DNA of 64,000 nucleotides from Sphingomonas sp. BK580 (GTDB taxonomy: Bacteria; Pseudomonadota; Alphaproteobacteria; Sphingomonadales; Sphingomonadaceae). The translations under genes and the position numbers were made by a program. Shown here piece after piece: positions 25,955 through 35,151 of the stretch (position 1 is its first letter; the number at the start of each line of letters is the position of its first letter). The notes beneath the pieces were generated by a model, which was given only the letters and a program-made list of their open reading frames with translations, did not search any database and was not told the DNA's origin. The DNA lies in contig NZ_JACIAY010000015.1 of the NCBI RefSeq assembly GCF_014194975.1, forward strand, positions 1 to 64,000, read 5' to 3'.

Positions 25955-26413
25955 CTAGGCGCGTACGACCCGCGCGGCGTAGCATCCCCGCTCCGCGTAA
26001 TGCGGGTACAGATAGGCGACGGCGGGAATGCTGAAGAAGCGCTCGACAAGCGGGACGGGTGCGTCGCCGTCGACGAGGTCGGCGTCGACCATCCCGCCAC
26101 CTTCGCTCAAACCCTGGGCGAGATGGGGTGAATGCCAATCGCGTCCGGTACGACATACGAGACATCCAGCGCTCGGCTGGCATCTTCGCGAACGAAGATC
26201 GCGTGCCGGCAGCGGTAAGGCGTGTCCGCCTGGCCGATGTTCGTAGTTGAGAACGCGCCCGGTGACGCACGTCGAGCTCGCGAACGTGGACGCGGTCGGG
26301 TAGCCCTGCGTGGCGAGATCTCGCTCTGCTCCGGCAACAGCGAGGTGGGCGTCTGATGAAGCGGAGAGGAAGCTGAACTGGTCGGGATGAAAGCCCAGAA
26401 CACGAAAGGTCAT
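25955..26413 (-). pseudogene. DUF1203-family gene with two frameshifts
   Basis: The N-terminal frame (MTFRVLGFHPDQF, ending VLNYEH near 26237) and the C-terminal frame (GMVDADLVDG to GCYAARVVRA, from about 26095) are those of a DUF1203 protein of about 155 aa. The middle of the family pattern (ADTPYRCRHAIFVRED, then ALDVSYVVPDAIGIHP) lies in the neighbouring frame, inside an overlapping ORF at 26107-26403. Reading the whole family pattern thus needs a shift near 26237 and a compensating shift near 26110. The frame stays open, so a product with a scrambled middle could be made, but the conserved centre is lost. Function of DUF1203 is unknown. Sequencing error is an alternative. Confidence 0.65.
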
Positions 26414-26437
26414 CAGTGATTTACCCTATGCTTCCGT

Positions 26438-26788
26438 CTAGCGCCGGGAGCACGCGGACTGCATCGCGATACTTGCCTTCAGATACCAACTTGCCCAATC
26501 TGCCTGCCCCTCGTGGCAGGCCCGAGCGGCGAGATGAACAAGCGTTCGACGTTGGGAAGGCGTCAGGTTGGCCTGAGTGACCGGTATTTGGGTCTCGGCA
26601 CGCGAGGGCAGGGGAAGCGCGAGCGCCCGATCGCGGACGGCAGCATCGATATGCGGCACACCCATCATGCGGAAGGTGTTGATGATCAGCGCGGCCGGTC
26701 TCGGGATCGTCGCGTGCAAGCAAGGGACGCAAGTGGTTAAGGCAGGCAAGTGTTGACCAACGACGGCCGGCGAGCACGTCTCCGGCAA
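26438..26788 (-). CDS. Doubtful small ORF, function unknown
   Basis: A frame of 116 aa (start MPETCSPAVV). The second half (LTPSQRRTLVHLAARACHEG, then QADWASWYLKASIAMQ) has a helical, protein-like pattern, whereas the first half is Cys/Pro-rich and unconvincing. It could be a decayed gene, like its neighbour. No domain is recognised, no good ribosome binding site is seen, and no operon partner exists: the next gene on the strand lies 43 bp upstream. It is listed because nothing else explains 26414-26831. Confidence 0.25.
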   Translation of the reverse strand: MPETCSPAVVGQHLPALTTCVPCLHATIPRPAALIINTFRMMGVPHIDAAVRDRALALPLPSRAETQIPVTQANLTPSQRRTLVHLAARACHEGQADWASWYLKASIAMQSACSRR

Positions 26789-26831
26789 GGCGATATCGTT
26801 TGCCGCCGACGACGCTGAGTGTGTCGCTGAC

Positions 26832-27998
26832 TCAGAAGCCCTCGGGCAGGTCGATCGCTCCCACCACTTCGCGGTAGCGCGCGATCGCGTAGCGATCGGT
26901 CATGCCGGCGATGAAGTCGGCGATGTGACGCGAGATCGCGGGCTCCGCCGCGGGCAAGCGCGCGCGCCACTCCTCCGGCAGCCGCGCCGGATCGTCGCGA
27001 TAGGCCGCGAACAGCCCCGCCACCACCTGCGCGGCCGCTCCCGCGGCGGCGAGCTGACGCGGGTGATGGTACAGGTTGGCGTACATGAAGCGTTTGAGGT
27101 CGCGCTCGGCGGTCGCCATCGCCGGCGAGAAGGCGATCAGCGGTTGTCCCGCGGCGCGAACCTCCTCGACGCTCGTCACCCCGGCCGCGGCGATCCGGCG
27201 GCGCGACTCGGCGATCAGGTCGTTCACCATGGCCCCGATCTGGCTGCGGATCAGCTCGCCCGCGAGCCGCGCGCGCGGCACGTCGGCGAAGCGCGCCGCG
27301 ACCCGCTGCCAACCCTCCGCGACCAGCGGCACCGCCATGATCTGGTCGAGCGTCAGCAGCCCGGCGCGAAGCCCGTCGTCGATGTCGTGATTGTCATAGG
27401 CGATATCGTCGGCGAGCGCGGCGACCTGCGCCTCGAGCGAGGCGTGCGTGTCGAGCGCGAGCGCGGCCTCCGCGTCCGCCTCGGCCAGCGCCCAGCCGGG
27501 GTGGCGTACCGGGCCATTGTGCTTGGCCAGCCCCTCGAGCGTCTCCCAGGTCAGGTTGAGACCGGGCCAGCGCGGATAAGGGCGCTCGATCCGCATCAGC
27601 GTGCGCAGCGTATGGCCATTATGGTCGAAGCCGCCGTGGGCTCGCGTCGCGGCGCGCAGCGCGTCCTCGCCGGCGTGGCCGAAAGGCGGGTGGCCGATAT
27701 CGTGCGCGAGGCACAGCGCCTCGGTGAGATCCTCGTTGAGCTCGAGCGTTCGCGCGATCGCGCGCCCGATCTGCGCCACCTCCAGGCTATGCGTCAGCCG
27801 AACGCGGAAATGGTCGCCGTCCGGCGCGAGGAAGACCTGGGTCTTGTGGCGCAGCCGGCGGAAGCTGATCGAGTGGATGATCCGGTCGCGGTCGCGCTGG
27901 AAGGCGTCGCGCGGGCCGCGGTCCCCCTCCTCCTCGGGGTGAAGGCGACCGCGGCTGCGCGCCGGATCGGACGCCCAGGGCGCGCGGTGCGGCAACAT
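26832..27998 (-). CDS. dgt: Deoxyguanosinetriphosphate triphosphohydrolase-like protein
   Basis: A protein of 388 aa of the HD superfamily, the length of the shorter dGTPase-like subfamily. Visible metal and nucleotide motifs are FRRLRHKTQVF (residues about 47-57), RLTHSLEVAQIGR, the HD pair in CLAHDIGHPPFGH, and the later aspartates in ALADDIAYDNHDIDDG. The enzyme hydrolyses dGTP (or other dNTPs) to the nucleoside and triphosphate and so tunes dNTP pools. It starts only 2 nt after the stop of the TPR/SPOR gene, so both are probably transcribed together. Confidence 0.92.
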   Translation of the reverse strand: MLPHRAPWASDPARSRGRLHPEEEGDRGPRDAFQRDRDRIIHSISFRRLRHKTQVFLAPDGDHFRVRLTHSLEVAQIGRAIARTLELNEDLTEALCLAHDIGHPPFGHAGEDALRAATRAHGGFDHNGHTLRTLMRIERPYPRWPGLNLTWETLEGLAKHNGPVRHPGWALAEADAEAALALDTHASLEAQVAALADDIAYDNHDIDDGLRAGLLTLDQIMAVPLVAEGWQRVAARFADVPRARLAGELIRSQIGAMVNDLIAESRRRIAAAGVTSVEEVRAAGQPLIAFSPAMATAERDLKRFMYANLYHHPRQLAAAGAAAQVVAGLFAAYRDDPARLPEEWRARLPAAEPAISRHIADFIAGMTDRYAIARYREVVGAIDLPEGF

Positions 27999-28000
27999 GC

Positions 28001-30271
28001 TCACTGGTCGTCGAGCCGCGAGACCTTCTGACCCGCCTCGCTGGTGAAGGTGAAGGCGGAGAGTCCTTGCTTGGCGAGCGTGTTGACCATCGCGCGCGCT
28101 TCGGCCTGGGTCTTGAACGGACCGGTGACGACGCGATGGGTGGCGCGCAGCGGCGTCGTATAGGCACGCTTGCCCGCCAGCGCCGGCGCCTTGCCCTGCG
28201 CCGACTTCCACGCCTTGCCGAGATCGCCGGGGTTGGCGCCGCCGGCGACCTGGACCCAGATCCGCGCCGGCTCCTCGCGCTCGGCCTTGACCGCCACCTT
28301 GGCCGAGCCCGTGTTGCCGCCCTTGCCGCTTCTGCCGTTCTTGCCGCCCTTGCCGGTCGGGGCGTCGTCCTCGTCGCCGTCCTTCTCGGTGGCGAGCTTC
28401 CTGTCGCTCGCTGCCTTCCTGGCGGCTGACTTGGCGGCGGTGCCCTTGGCGGCCGGCTCGTCGTCGGTCGCGACCCGGCCGCGCGCGCCCCTTCTGCCGA
28501 CGGGTGCCTCTTCCTCCGCAACGGTGCGCGGCGTGCGCTTGTCCGCGGCGGCGAGCTGCCGGCCGCGTGCGCGCGCCGGCTCGACCGGCTCGTCGGCAGC
28601 GACGTCGCGTGTGGTGACCCGCTTCGCCGCCGCGAGCCGCTGGCGCTTCTGCTCGTCGGCGGCGGCGTTGCGCTCGGCCGCCTGCGCTGCCTCGTCGAGC
28701 GAGGCGCCGGTCGGCGCGGGCGGTGCGGCGACCGCGACGACTCGCTGCGTGCCCGGCATCGGCGCCACGCCGAGCTCGGCACCGGGCACCGAGATCCCCG
28801 CGACGATCCGCGCGAGGATCGAGTCCTCGCCCAGTCGCGGCGGGGTCGGGCGTGCCGCGACGGTCGCCGGCGCGGGCGCGGCGGCGACGGGGCGCGCGCC
28901 GGCCGGTGAGGGGCTCGGTGGCGATGCCGATGGCGGTGTTGCTCGCGCGTACGTCGGCGTCGCCGCGGCGACCTGTGTGCCGGCGGCCTGTGCGCCGGCG
29001 CTCGATGGCGCGGCGGCAGCAGGGCGGGTCGCCGGCGGCACAGCGCCGGCGGCGCTGAGCGGTGTCGCTGACGCGGCGGTGACCGGCGCCCGCGCGACGC
29101 TGGCGGGCGCGGCGGCGGCCGGCGGGCGAGCGACGCTGACGGGCGGGGCCGAGGCGAGCTGCGTCGGGCTGATGCTCGCGGCCGCGCTCGTCGGCGGGGG
29201 TACGGCGGCAGCGACCTGCGGCGCTGCGGCGGGCGTCGGCGTCGGCGGCGACACCGGGCGCGCCGCCAGCTGGCGATCAGCGGCCGCGCCCCGCGCGGCG
29301 AGCTGGCGCTGGCGCTCGGCCTCCTTGAGGCGGCGGCGCTGCTCGCCCCGGGCCAGCGGCTTCTCTGCCACCGGAGTCGGCGTCACCGCCGCGACCTCGA
29401 CACGGCGCGGCGCGTACGGATCGGCGCCGAGCACGGGCAGCACCGGCACCATGCGCGCGTCCGCGAGCCGCGCCGCGGTCGGCGTCACCTCGCCGAAATG
29501 CACCGCGAAGGCGCGGTCGGCCGCGTTGAGCGTCGGCAGCCGCTGGAAGAAAGCGGCGAGCCCCTGCGCCATGCCCGGTGGCATCATGCCCGTGGCGATG
29601 CGGTTCGCGCCCGGGACGTCTCCGCCCATCGCCAGGATGAAGGCGCGCGCGCGCCACGCGCCGCGGTCGGAGCGGCGCAGCAGCGTGTCGATCTCCGCCA
29701 GAGCCTCCTGCTGCCGCCCCGAGATGCCGAGCGACAGCGCGTAACGGCGGCGGACCTCGTCGAGCTCGTCGCCGGTCGCGCCGCCCTGCGCCAGCGCCAG
29801 CCGATAGTCCCGCTGGGCGCGCTCCTGCTCGCCGATCAGGTCATACGCGAGGCCGCGGTCGTCGGCGTAGCGCGCCATCACCGCGCCGTAGCGCTGCGCC
29901 TCGTCGAAATAGCGCAGCGCCTCGCCGGGGCGCTCGCCGTTGACCAGGATCCGCGCGATGCCGCCCTTCACGCGCGCGTTGCGCGGGTCGATCGCCTCGG
30001 CGCGCTTGTACAGCGCCGCCGCGGCGGTCGCGTCGCCCAGCTTGAACGACAGCTCGCCGGCCTCGACCAGCGCGGCGAGGTCACGCGGCGACGCGCCGAT
30101 GCGCCGTACCAGTTCGGCGAGCCGATCGGCCTCGGGGTTGGCCGCGGGCACGATCGCCTGCGCGCGGGCCGCCGGCGGGGTAGGAGCGGCGGCCAACGCC
30201 GCGGCGAGCGCCAGCGGCGCGAGCGCGGTCGCGAACGTGCGTCCCGGTCGCGGGCGAGGGACGTCGGTCAT
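28001..30271 (-). CDS. TPR and SPOR domain envelope protein
   Basis: A protein of about 756 aa. An N-terminal signal or anchor (AALAAAPTPPAARAQA) is followed by TPR-like helical repeats (residues about 50-200; LFKRAEAID-type pattern seen as LYKRAEAIDPRNARVK). A long low-complexity Ala/Pro-rich linker (about 300-480), a charged Lys/Arg/Asp/Glu stretch and a C-terminal SPOR domain (IWVQVAGGANPGDLGKAW to the end) complete it. SPOR domains bind denuded septal peptidoglycan, so a role in cell division or envelope maintenance is likely. The ATG at 30271 is supported by GGGGAGAAG upstream. It is followed directly by dgt. Confidence 0.86.
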   Translation of the reverse strand: MTDVPRPRPGRTFATALAPLALAAALAAAPTPPAARAQAIVPAANPEADRLAELVRRIGASPRDLAALVEAGELSFKLGDATAAAALYKRAEAIDPRNARVKGGIARILVNGERPGEALRYFDEAQRYGAVMARYADDRGLAYDLIGEQERAQRDYRLALAQGGATGDELDEVRRRYALSLGISGRQQEALAEIDTLLRRSDRGAWRARAFILAMGGDVPGANRIATGMMPPGMAQGLAAFFQRLPTLNAADRAFAVHFGEVTPTAARLADARMVPVLPVLGADPYAPRRVEVAAVTPTPVAEKPLARGEQRRRLKEAERQRQLAARGAAADRQLAARPVSPPTPTPAAAPQVAAAVPPPTSAAASISPTQLASAPPVSVARPPAAAAPASVARAPVTAASATPLSAAGAVPPATRPAAAAPSSAGAQAAGTQVAAATPTYARATPPSASPPSPSPAGARPVAAAPAPATVAARPTPPRLGEDSILARIVAGISVPGAELGVAPMPGTQRVVAVAAPPAPTGASLDEAAQAAERNAAADEQKRQRLAAAKRVTTRDVAADEPVEPARARGRQLAAADKRTPRTVAEEEAPVGRRGARGRVATDDEPAAKGTAAKSAARKAASDRKLATEKDGDEDDAPTGKGGKNGRSGKGGNTGSAKVAVKAEREEPARIWVQVAGGANPGDLGKAWKSAQGKAPALAGKRAYTTPLRATHRVVTGPFKTQAEARAMVNTLAKQGLSAFTFTSEAGQKVSRLDDQ

Positions 30272-30431
30272 GCGATACTTCTCCCCGCCCGCGGCGCGAC
30301 GGGCGGAATGGCTGAGGGCCCGTCGCCGGGCCGGGGCGCCGTCTAGACCGGCTCCCGGCTGAACCGGCAATGACGCCGCCCGCGCTGCTGCGGTGAAGCG
30401 CGCCGACCCGGCGACGAGCCGTGTCGGGCGC

Positions 30432-31121
30432 TCAGATCTTCTCCGCGGCGGCGAGATACTCCCACATCTGCTTGTTGCCCGCGCTGGTCAGCCGCAGCAG
30501 CACGCGACGGCGGTCCACCGGATCGGCCTCGCGGCACACCAGCCCGCGTTCCACCAGCATCGTGATCTGGCGCAGCGCGGTGGTGAGCGGCGCCCCCGAG
30601 GCGACCGCGGCGCTCGTCGTATAGGTCTGACGATGCGACAGTTCCTGGACGAACAGGTCGAGCAGCAGGTCGAACGCGGGCTCTCCGAACATCTCGCCCT
30701 CGAAATAGAGCGAGCGCAGCCGCCGTTTCGCCAGGATCCGCTCGGCCGCGACGCGGAGCAGCCGGCGCTGGTCCTCGACGCGGGGGGTCTCCAACACCTC
30801 CACCGTGGCGAGCTGGCGCCGGTTGGTGCCGGTGTGGAACAGGCTGACGTGGTTGGTCACCCAGATGGCGCTACCGTCGGCGGCGATATAGCGTTTGGTG
30901 ATCGAGAAGGGATCGCCGCCGGCGAGCAGCGCTTCCGAGCGCTGACGGTTCACGGTGCGATCATCCTGGTGCGTGAACTCGAGCACGCTGCGGCCGATCA
31001 AGCGCTCGCGGCCATACCCCAGCATGGCAACGTAATCGTCATCGGCGTCGACGACTCGCATCTGCTCGTCGGTGAGGCAACTCATCAGGCTGCGCGACGC
31101 CACGCGATCCATCGCCTCCAT
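30432..31121 (-). CDS. PAS domain winged-helix transcriptional regulator
   Basis: The N-terminal half is a PAS sensor (VVDADDDYVAMLGYGRERLI, then a PAC-like part VLEFTHQDDR). The C-terminal half is a MarR-like winged helix with LTTALRQITMLVERGLVCRE (recognition region) and DRRRVLLRLTSAGNKQM (wing). It is therefore a one-component regulator whose PAS part may sense a ligand, light or redox state; no cofactor-binding residue can be named. The start is uncertain: GTG 31178, ATG 31169 and ATG 31121 are all in frame, none with a strong ribosome binding site. The gene stands alone, next to manA on the same strand. Confidence 0.8.
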   Translation of the reverse strand: MEAMDRVASRSLMSCLTDEQMRVVDADDDYVAMLGYGRERLIGRSVLEFTHQDDRTVNRQRSEALLAGGDPFSITKRYIAADGSAIWVTNHVSLFHTGTNRRQLATVEVLETPRVEDQRRLLRVAAERILAKRRLRSLYFEGEMFGEPAFDLLLDLFVQELSHRQTYTTSAAVASGAPLTTALRQITMLVERGLVCREADPVDRRRVLLRLTSAGNKQMWEYLAAAEKI

Positions 31122-31254
31122 CCCCGTGCTCGTGCCGCGATCGCGGTTTGTGATGCACATCGCTAACATGGACTGCACGGAAATGGAGCGAAGAAGATTT
31201 ACTATGGATCAAATACAGATGCTTAGCTTCTGTTAGCGGCACCTGTGCGGCGCA

Positions 31255-32079
31255 TCACAGCCGCCGTTGCCCGGGATAGGCGAACAGCAGATCGGCGTCG
31301 TTCGACGCGTGCAGCTGCTCGTGGCCGGTGACGGTGACGCACTCGCCCGCCTTCCACTCGACGCCAGCGACCACGCCCTCGCCGCGGATCGGGACGAGCC
31401 AGCCGGTCGTGCCCTCCGGCAGCGCGATCTCGCGCGCGCCACCGGTCCAGCGCTCCAGCACGAACTTCGGCCCCTCGACCAGGATGGTGCGCCCGGGCGC
31501 GACCTCGCCGGGCGAGACGTAGGGGCGGTACGGCTCGAGATGCGCGACGGCGACGCCATCGTCCAGGTGCAGCTCGCGCGGGCGGCCATAGTCGAACAGG
31601 CGGTAGGTCGTGTCGGAGTTCTGCTGCACCTCGATCACCGTCAGCCCCGCGCCGATGGCGTGGATGACGCCCGATTCGGAATAGAGGAAGTCGCCCGCCG
31701 CAACCGGCTTCCAGAACAATTTGTTCGCGAGGCTGCCGTCCTCCGCGCTGGTGCGCAGCTCCTCGCGCGTGATCGGCTGTAGCGGGCCGAGCGCGATCGT
31801 CGAGTCGGGCTCGGCGGCGAGGATGGTCCAGCATTCGTCCTTCCCGCGCGGGAGGCCGCGCTTGTGCGCTTCCTCATCCGACGGGTGGTTCTGCACCGAC
31901 AATTTCTCGCTGGTAAACAGGTACTTGATCAGCAGCTCCGACTGTTCCGGGTGCGGCGACTGGAACCAGATCTCACCGATCGGCTCGGCATCGGGTGCTG
32001 GATCGGGGAAGCCGGGAAACAGGTGATGCCGCCCCCAGGGCTTCTCGACGCGCTTGGTGGCGAGCAGGGTGGCAGGCAT
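31255..32079 (-). CDS. manA: Class I mannose-6-phosphate isomerase
   Basis: A cupin-fold zinc enzyme of 274 aa that interconverts fructose 6-phosphate and mannose 6-phosphate, feeding GDP-mannose or mannose catabolism. Zinc ligands are visible in LSVQNHPSDE (Gln, His), GKDECW (Glu) and SGVIHAIG (His). It is shorter than the E. coli enzyme and matches the compact form common in alphaproteobacteria. AAGGAG lies 5 nt before the ATG. It would also be needed to use mannose released from a mannan, but it is not in the GH operon; that link is inference. Confidence 0.93.
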   Translation of the reverse strand: MPATLLATKRVEKPWGRHHLFPGFPDPAPDAEPIGEIWFQSPHPEQSELLIKYLFTSEKLSVQNHPSDEEAHKRGLPRGKDECWTILAAEPDSTIALGPLQPITREELRTSAEDGSLANKLFWKPVAAGDFLYSESGVIHAIGAGLTVIEVQQNSDTTYRLFDYGRPRELHLDDGVAVAHLEPYRPYVSPGEVAPGRTILVEGPKFVLERWTGGAREIALPEGTTGWLVPIRGEGVVAGVEWKAGECVTVTGHEQLHASNDADLLFAYPGQRRL

Positions 32080-32195
32080 GCGGACTCCTTGGGTGCGAGC
32101 GGATCGAACGGCGACAACATGCCGTGCGCGCGGCGCGTTGCGTCCGCGTGAAAGCCGTTGTTCGTCGCGACCTCCTTAAGCTAAGAGCCGGGTCG

Positions 32196-33194
32196 ATGCG
32201 TACCCCCCTTTTCCGCTCCCCCTCCGTCCGGCCGCTCGCGCTCGGGCTCGTCGCCGCGCTTGCGCTTCCGGTCGCCGGCTGCGCGGGCAAGTCCAATCGT
32301 GCCGATCTGCCCTATGTCGCGCGCGACGTCGGCACGCTCTACTCGGCCGCCAAGCAGCGGCTCGACCAGGGGCGCTACAAGGAGGCGGCGGCGCTGTTCG
32401 ACGAGGTCGAGCGCCAGCACCCCTATTCGGTCTGGGCGCGGCGCGCGCAGTTGATGGGCGCGTTCAGTTACTATCTCAACCGCGACTATACGCAGGCGAT
32501 CCAGGGCGCGCAGCGCTTCCTCTCGGTCCACCCCGGCAACCGCGACGCGCCCTACGCTTACTACCTCGTCGCGCTGAGCTATTACGAGCAGATCAACGAC
32601 GTCACGCGCGACCAGAAGATCACCTCGCAGGCGCAGGACGCGCTCGGCGAGCTGACCCGGCGCTATCCCAACACGCGCTACGCCGCCGACGCCCGCCTCA
32701 AGATCGACCTGGTGCGTGACCATCTGGCCGGCAAGGAGATGGAGATCGGCCGCTTCTACGAGCGACGCCGGCAGTGGCTGTCCGCCACGCTGCGCTTCCG
32801 CCGCGTCGTCGACGAGTATCAGACCACCACCCACGCGCCCGAGGCGCTGATGCGGCTGACCGAGACCTATCTCGCGCTCGGCGTCCGTCCCGAGGCGGAG
32901 AAGGCCGCCGCGGTGCTCGGCGCCAATTATCCCGGCAGCGAGTGGTACCAGCGTGCCTACAAGCTGATGCAGGAGTATCCGGCGAAGCCGATCGCGCCGC
33001 TCGCTCCCGGCGAACTGGTCGTGCCGGTGGCGACTCGGCCCGGCGTGCCCGGTGAGGCGACCGCGGCGCCACCCCGCGCCGAGGCGCCCGCGCCGACGAC
33101 GCCTGCCACCACCGGCGGCGACAATCCCTCGGGCAGCACCGCCCCCGGTGCGGTCACCGACACGCCCGCGACGACGCCCAGCGCGCCACAATAA
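32196..33194 (+). CDS. bamD: Outer-membrane assembly lipoprotein BamD
   Basis: A lipoprotein of 332 aa with lipobox LPVAGC (acylated Cys 29). Five TPR-like units follow (for example YKEAAALFDEVERQHPYSVW, then RRAQLMGAFSYY), matching BamD/ComL, which docks on BamA and is essential for inserting beta-barrel proteins, including the TonB receptors of this window. The C-terminal 60 residues form an Ala/Pro/Thr-rich tail beyond the conserved domain. It diverges from manA and is followed by recN after 63 bp. Confidence 0.95.
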   Translation: MRTPLFRSPSVRPLALGLVAALALPVAGCAGKSNRADLPYVARDVGTLYSAAKQRLDQGRYKEAAALFDEVERQHPYSVWARRAQLMGAFSYYLNRDYTQAIQGAQRFLSVHPGNRDAPYAYYLVALSYYEQINDVTRDQKITSQAQDALGELTRRYPNTRYAADARLKIDLVRDHLAGKEMEIGRFYERRRQWLSATLRFRRVVDEYQTTTHAPEALMRLTETYLALGVRPEAEKAAAVLGANYPGSEWYQRAYKLMQEYPAKPIAPLAPGELVVPVATRPGVPGEATAAPPRAEAPAPTTPATTGGDNPSGSTAPGAVTDTPATTPSAPQ

Positions 33195-33257
33195 GCGCCG
33201 CCTGCGGAACAGAAGGGGTAAACAGGCGCGCGATTCGCCGCTAAGGAGCGCAGGCCG

Positions 33258-34913
33258 ATGCTGACCGCGCTATCCATCCGTGACGTCGTGCTGATCGAGG
33301 CGCTCGAGCTGGAGTTCGGCGCCGGCCTCGGTGTGCTGACCGGCGAGACCGGCGCGGGAAAGTCGATCCTGCTCGACGCGCTCGGGCTGGCGCTCGGCCG
33401 TCGCGGCGAGAGCGGGCTGGTCCGCAGCGGCGCGACTCAGGCGGTGGTGACCGCCAGTTTCGACGCGCCGCCCGCCGCGGCGGCGCTGCTCGCCGACAAC
33501 GGGCTCGACCTCGACCCCGGCGAGCCGCTGATCATCCGCCGCCTCGTGAGGGCGGACGGCGGCAGCCGCGCTTTCGTCAATGACCAGCCCGCGTCGGCGG
33601 CGCTGCTGCGCGAACTCGGCGCGCTGCTGGTCGAGATCCACGGCCAGCACGACGATCGCGGGCTGCTCGCCGCGGCGGGTCACCGCGCGCTGCTCGACGC
33701 GTACGCCCGCGGCAACACCCGTGCGGTGGCGGAGGCGCATGCGACGTGGCGCGCTGCCGAGCGCGCACTGGACGAGGCGCGCGACGGCATCGCCGCGGCC
33801 CAGCGCGACCGCGAGTGGCTCGAACATTCCGTCGCCGAGCTCGTCGCGCTCGCGCCCGAGCCGGGCGAGGAGGAGGCGCTGGCGGAGCGCCGCCGCGCGA
33901 TGCAGCGTGCCGAGAAGGTCGCGGACGATCTGGGCGCGGTGACCGATCATCTCGACGGCGGTGACGGCGCGCTGACCCATCTGCGCCAGGCCGCGCGCGT
34001 GCTGGAGCGGATCGCGGAGGACCATCCCGCGCTCGCCGACGCGCTGGCGGCGGTCGATCGCGCGCTGATCGAGGGCGGCGCGGCCGAGGAGCGGCTGCGC
34101 GACGCCGCCGCGGCGCTGCTGTACGACCCGCGTCAGCTCGAGGACGACGAGGCGCGGCTGTTCGAGCTTCGCGCGATGGCGCGCAAGCATCGCGTCCAGC
34201 CCGACGAGCTCGCCGCGCTGGCGGGCCACCTGACCGCGCAGCTCGAGCGCCTCAACGCCGGCGAGGAAGGGCTGACCGGCCTCGAGCGCGCGGTAGCCGA
34301 GGCGCGCACGCGCTACGAGCGTGCCGCGGCCGAGCTGACCGCCACGCGCACCGCCGCGGCGACCCGGCTCGATACCGCGGTGGCCGGCGAGCTGGCGCCG
34401 CTGAAGCTCGACGCCGCGCGCTTCCGCACCGTGGTCGCGCCGCTGGCGGAGAGCGACTGGTCGGCGGCGGGGCGCGACCGCGTCGAGTTCGAGATCGCGA
34501 CGAACCCGGGCGCACCCTTCGCCGCGCTCGCCAAGATCGCCTCGGGCGGCGAGCTGTCGCGCTTCATCCTCGCGCTCAAGGTGGCGTTGGCGCAGGAGGG
34601 CGGCGCGACCACGATGATCTTCGACGAGATCGATCGCGGCGTCGGCGGTGCGGTGGCGAGCGCGATCGGTGAGCGGTTGGCGCGGTTGGCGCAAGCGACC
34701 CAGCTGCTCGTGGTGACGCACAGCCCGCAGGTGGCGGCGCGCGGCGCGACTCATTGGCTGATCGCCAAGTCGAGCGACGGTGTGGTGACGCGCACCGGCG
34801 TGCGCCCGCTCGACGCGGCCGAGCGCCGCGAGGAAATCGCGCGCATGCTGTCGGGCGCGACCGTGACCGACGAGGCGCGCGCGCAGGCGGAGCGGCTGCT
34901 CGAGACGGCGTGA
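33258..34913 (+). CDS. recN: DNA repair ATPase RecN
   Basis: An SMC-like ATPase of 551 aa acting in double-strand-break repair. Walker A is GETGAGKSILLDALGL near residue 30, a long coiled-coil-rich middle follows, and the ABC signature ASGGELSRFILALK and Walker B MIFDEIDRGVGG lie in the C-terminal third. AAGGAG is 9 nt upstream of the ATG. The bamD-recN order is common in alphaproteobacteria. I looked for an alphaproteobacterial LexA box (GTTC-N7-GTTC) in the 63-bp gap and saw none. Confidence 0.96.
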   Translation: MLTALSIRDVVLIEALELEFGAGLGVLTGETGAGKSILLDALGLALGRRGESGLVRSGATQAVVTASFDAPPAAAALLADNGLDLDPGEPLIIRRLVRADGGSRAFVNDQPASAALLRELGALLVEIHGQHDDRGLLAAAGHRALLDAYARGNTRAVAEAHATWRAAERALDEARDGIAAAQRDREWLEHSVAELVALAPEPGEEEALAERRRAMQRAEKVADDLGAVTDHLDGGDGALTHLRQAARVLERIAEDHPALADALAAVDRALIEGGAAEERLRDAAAALLYDPRQLEDDEARLFELRAMARKHRVQPDELAALAGHLTAQLERLNAGEEGLTGLERAVAEARTRYERAAAELTATRTAAATRLDTAVAGELAPLKLDAARFRTVVAPLAESDWSAAGRDRVEFEIATNPGAPFAALAKIASGGELSRFILALKVALAQEGGATTMIFDEIDRGVGGAVASAIGERLARLAQATQLLVVTHSPQVAARGATHWLIAKSSDGVVTRTGVRPLDAAERREEIARMLSGATVTDEARAQAERLLETA

Positions 34914-34927
34914 GGGCAAGTGCAAAG

Positions 34928-35066
34928 ATCCTCCGCGCGAGCGGGGAGGGGGACCCGCGGACGCAGTCGGGGGGTGGAGGAGGGGGCGCGAACGCTGCGC
35001 ACGGTGGGGAGCCTTCTCCACCACCGGCTTCGCCGGCGTTCCTCCTCCGCGCGAGCGGGGAGGATC
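34928..35066. repeat. Palindromic intergenic repeat (family C)
   Basis: Two direct copies of CCTCCGCGCGAGCGGGGAGG (from 34930 and from 35044), each itself an imperfect palindrome, flank a middle part with CCGGCTTCGCCGG and GGTGGAG/CTCCACC pairings. The whole could fold as one branched structure between recN and the metal exporter gene. Confidence 0.6.
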
Positions 35067-35151
35067 TGGTCGCTTAACCATGTCGGGTCGCTCCGCCGGG
35101 ACCCACCGCGCCGCTGGCGCGCGCTGCCCTCGCGGTGGTAGACGCACCCGC

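Noticed and set aside
33195..33257. Possible LexA box before recN
   Set aside because: GAAC is followed at N7 by GTAA, not GAAC; the alphaproteobacterial consensus is not met.
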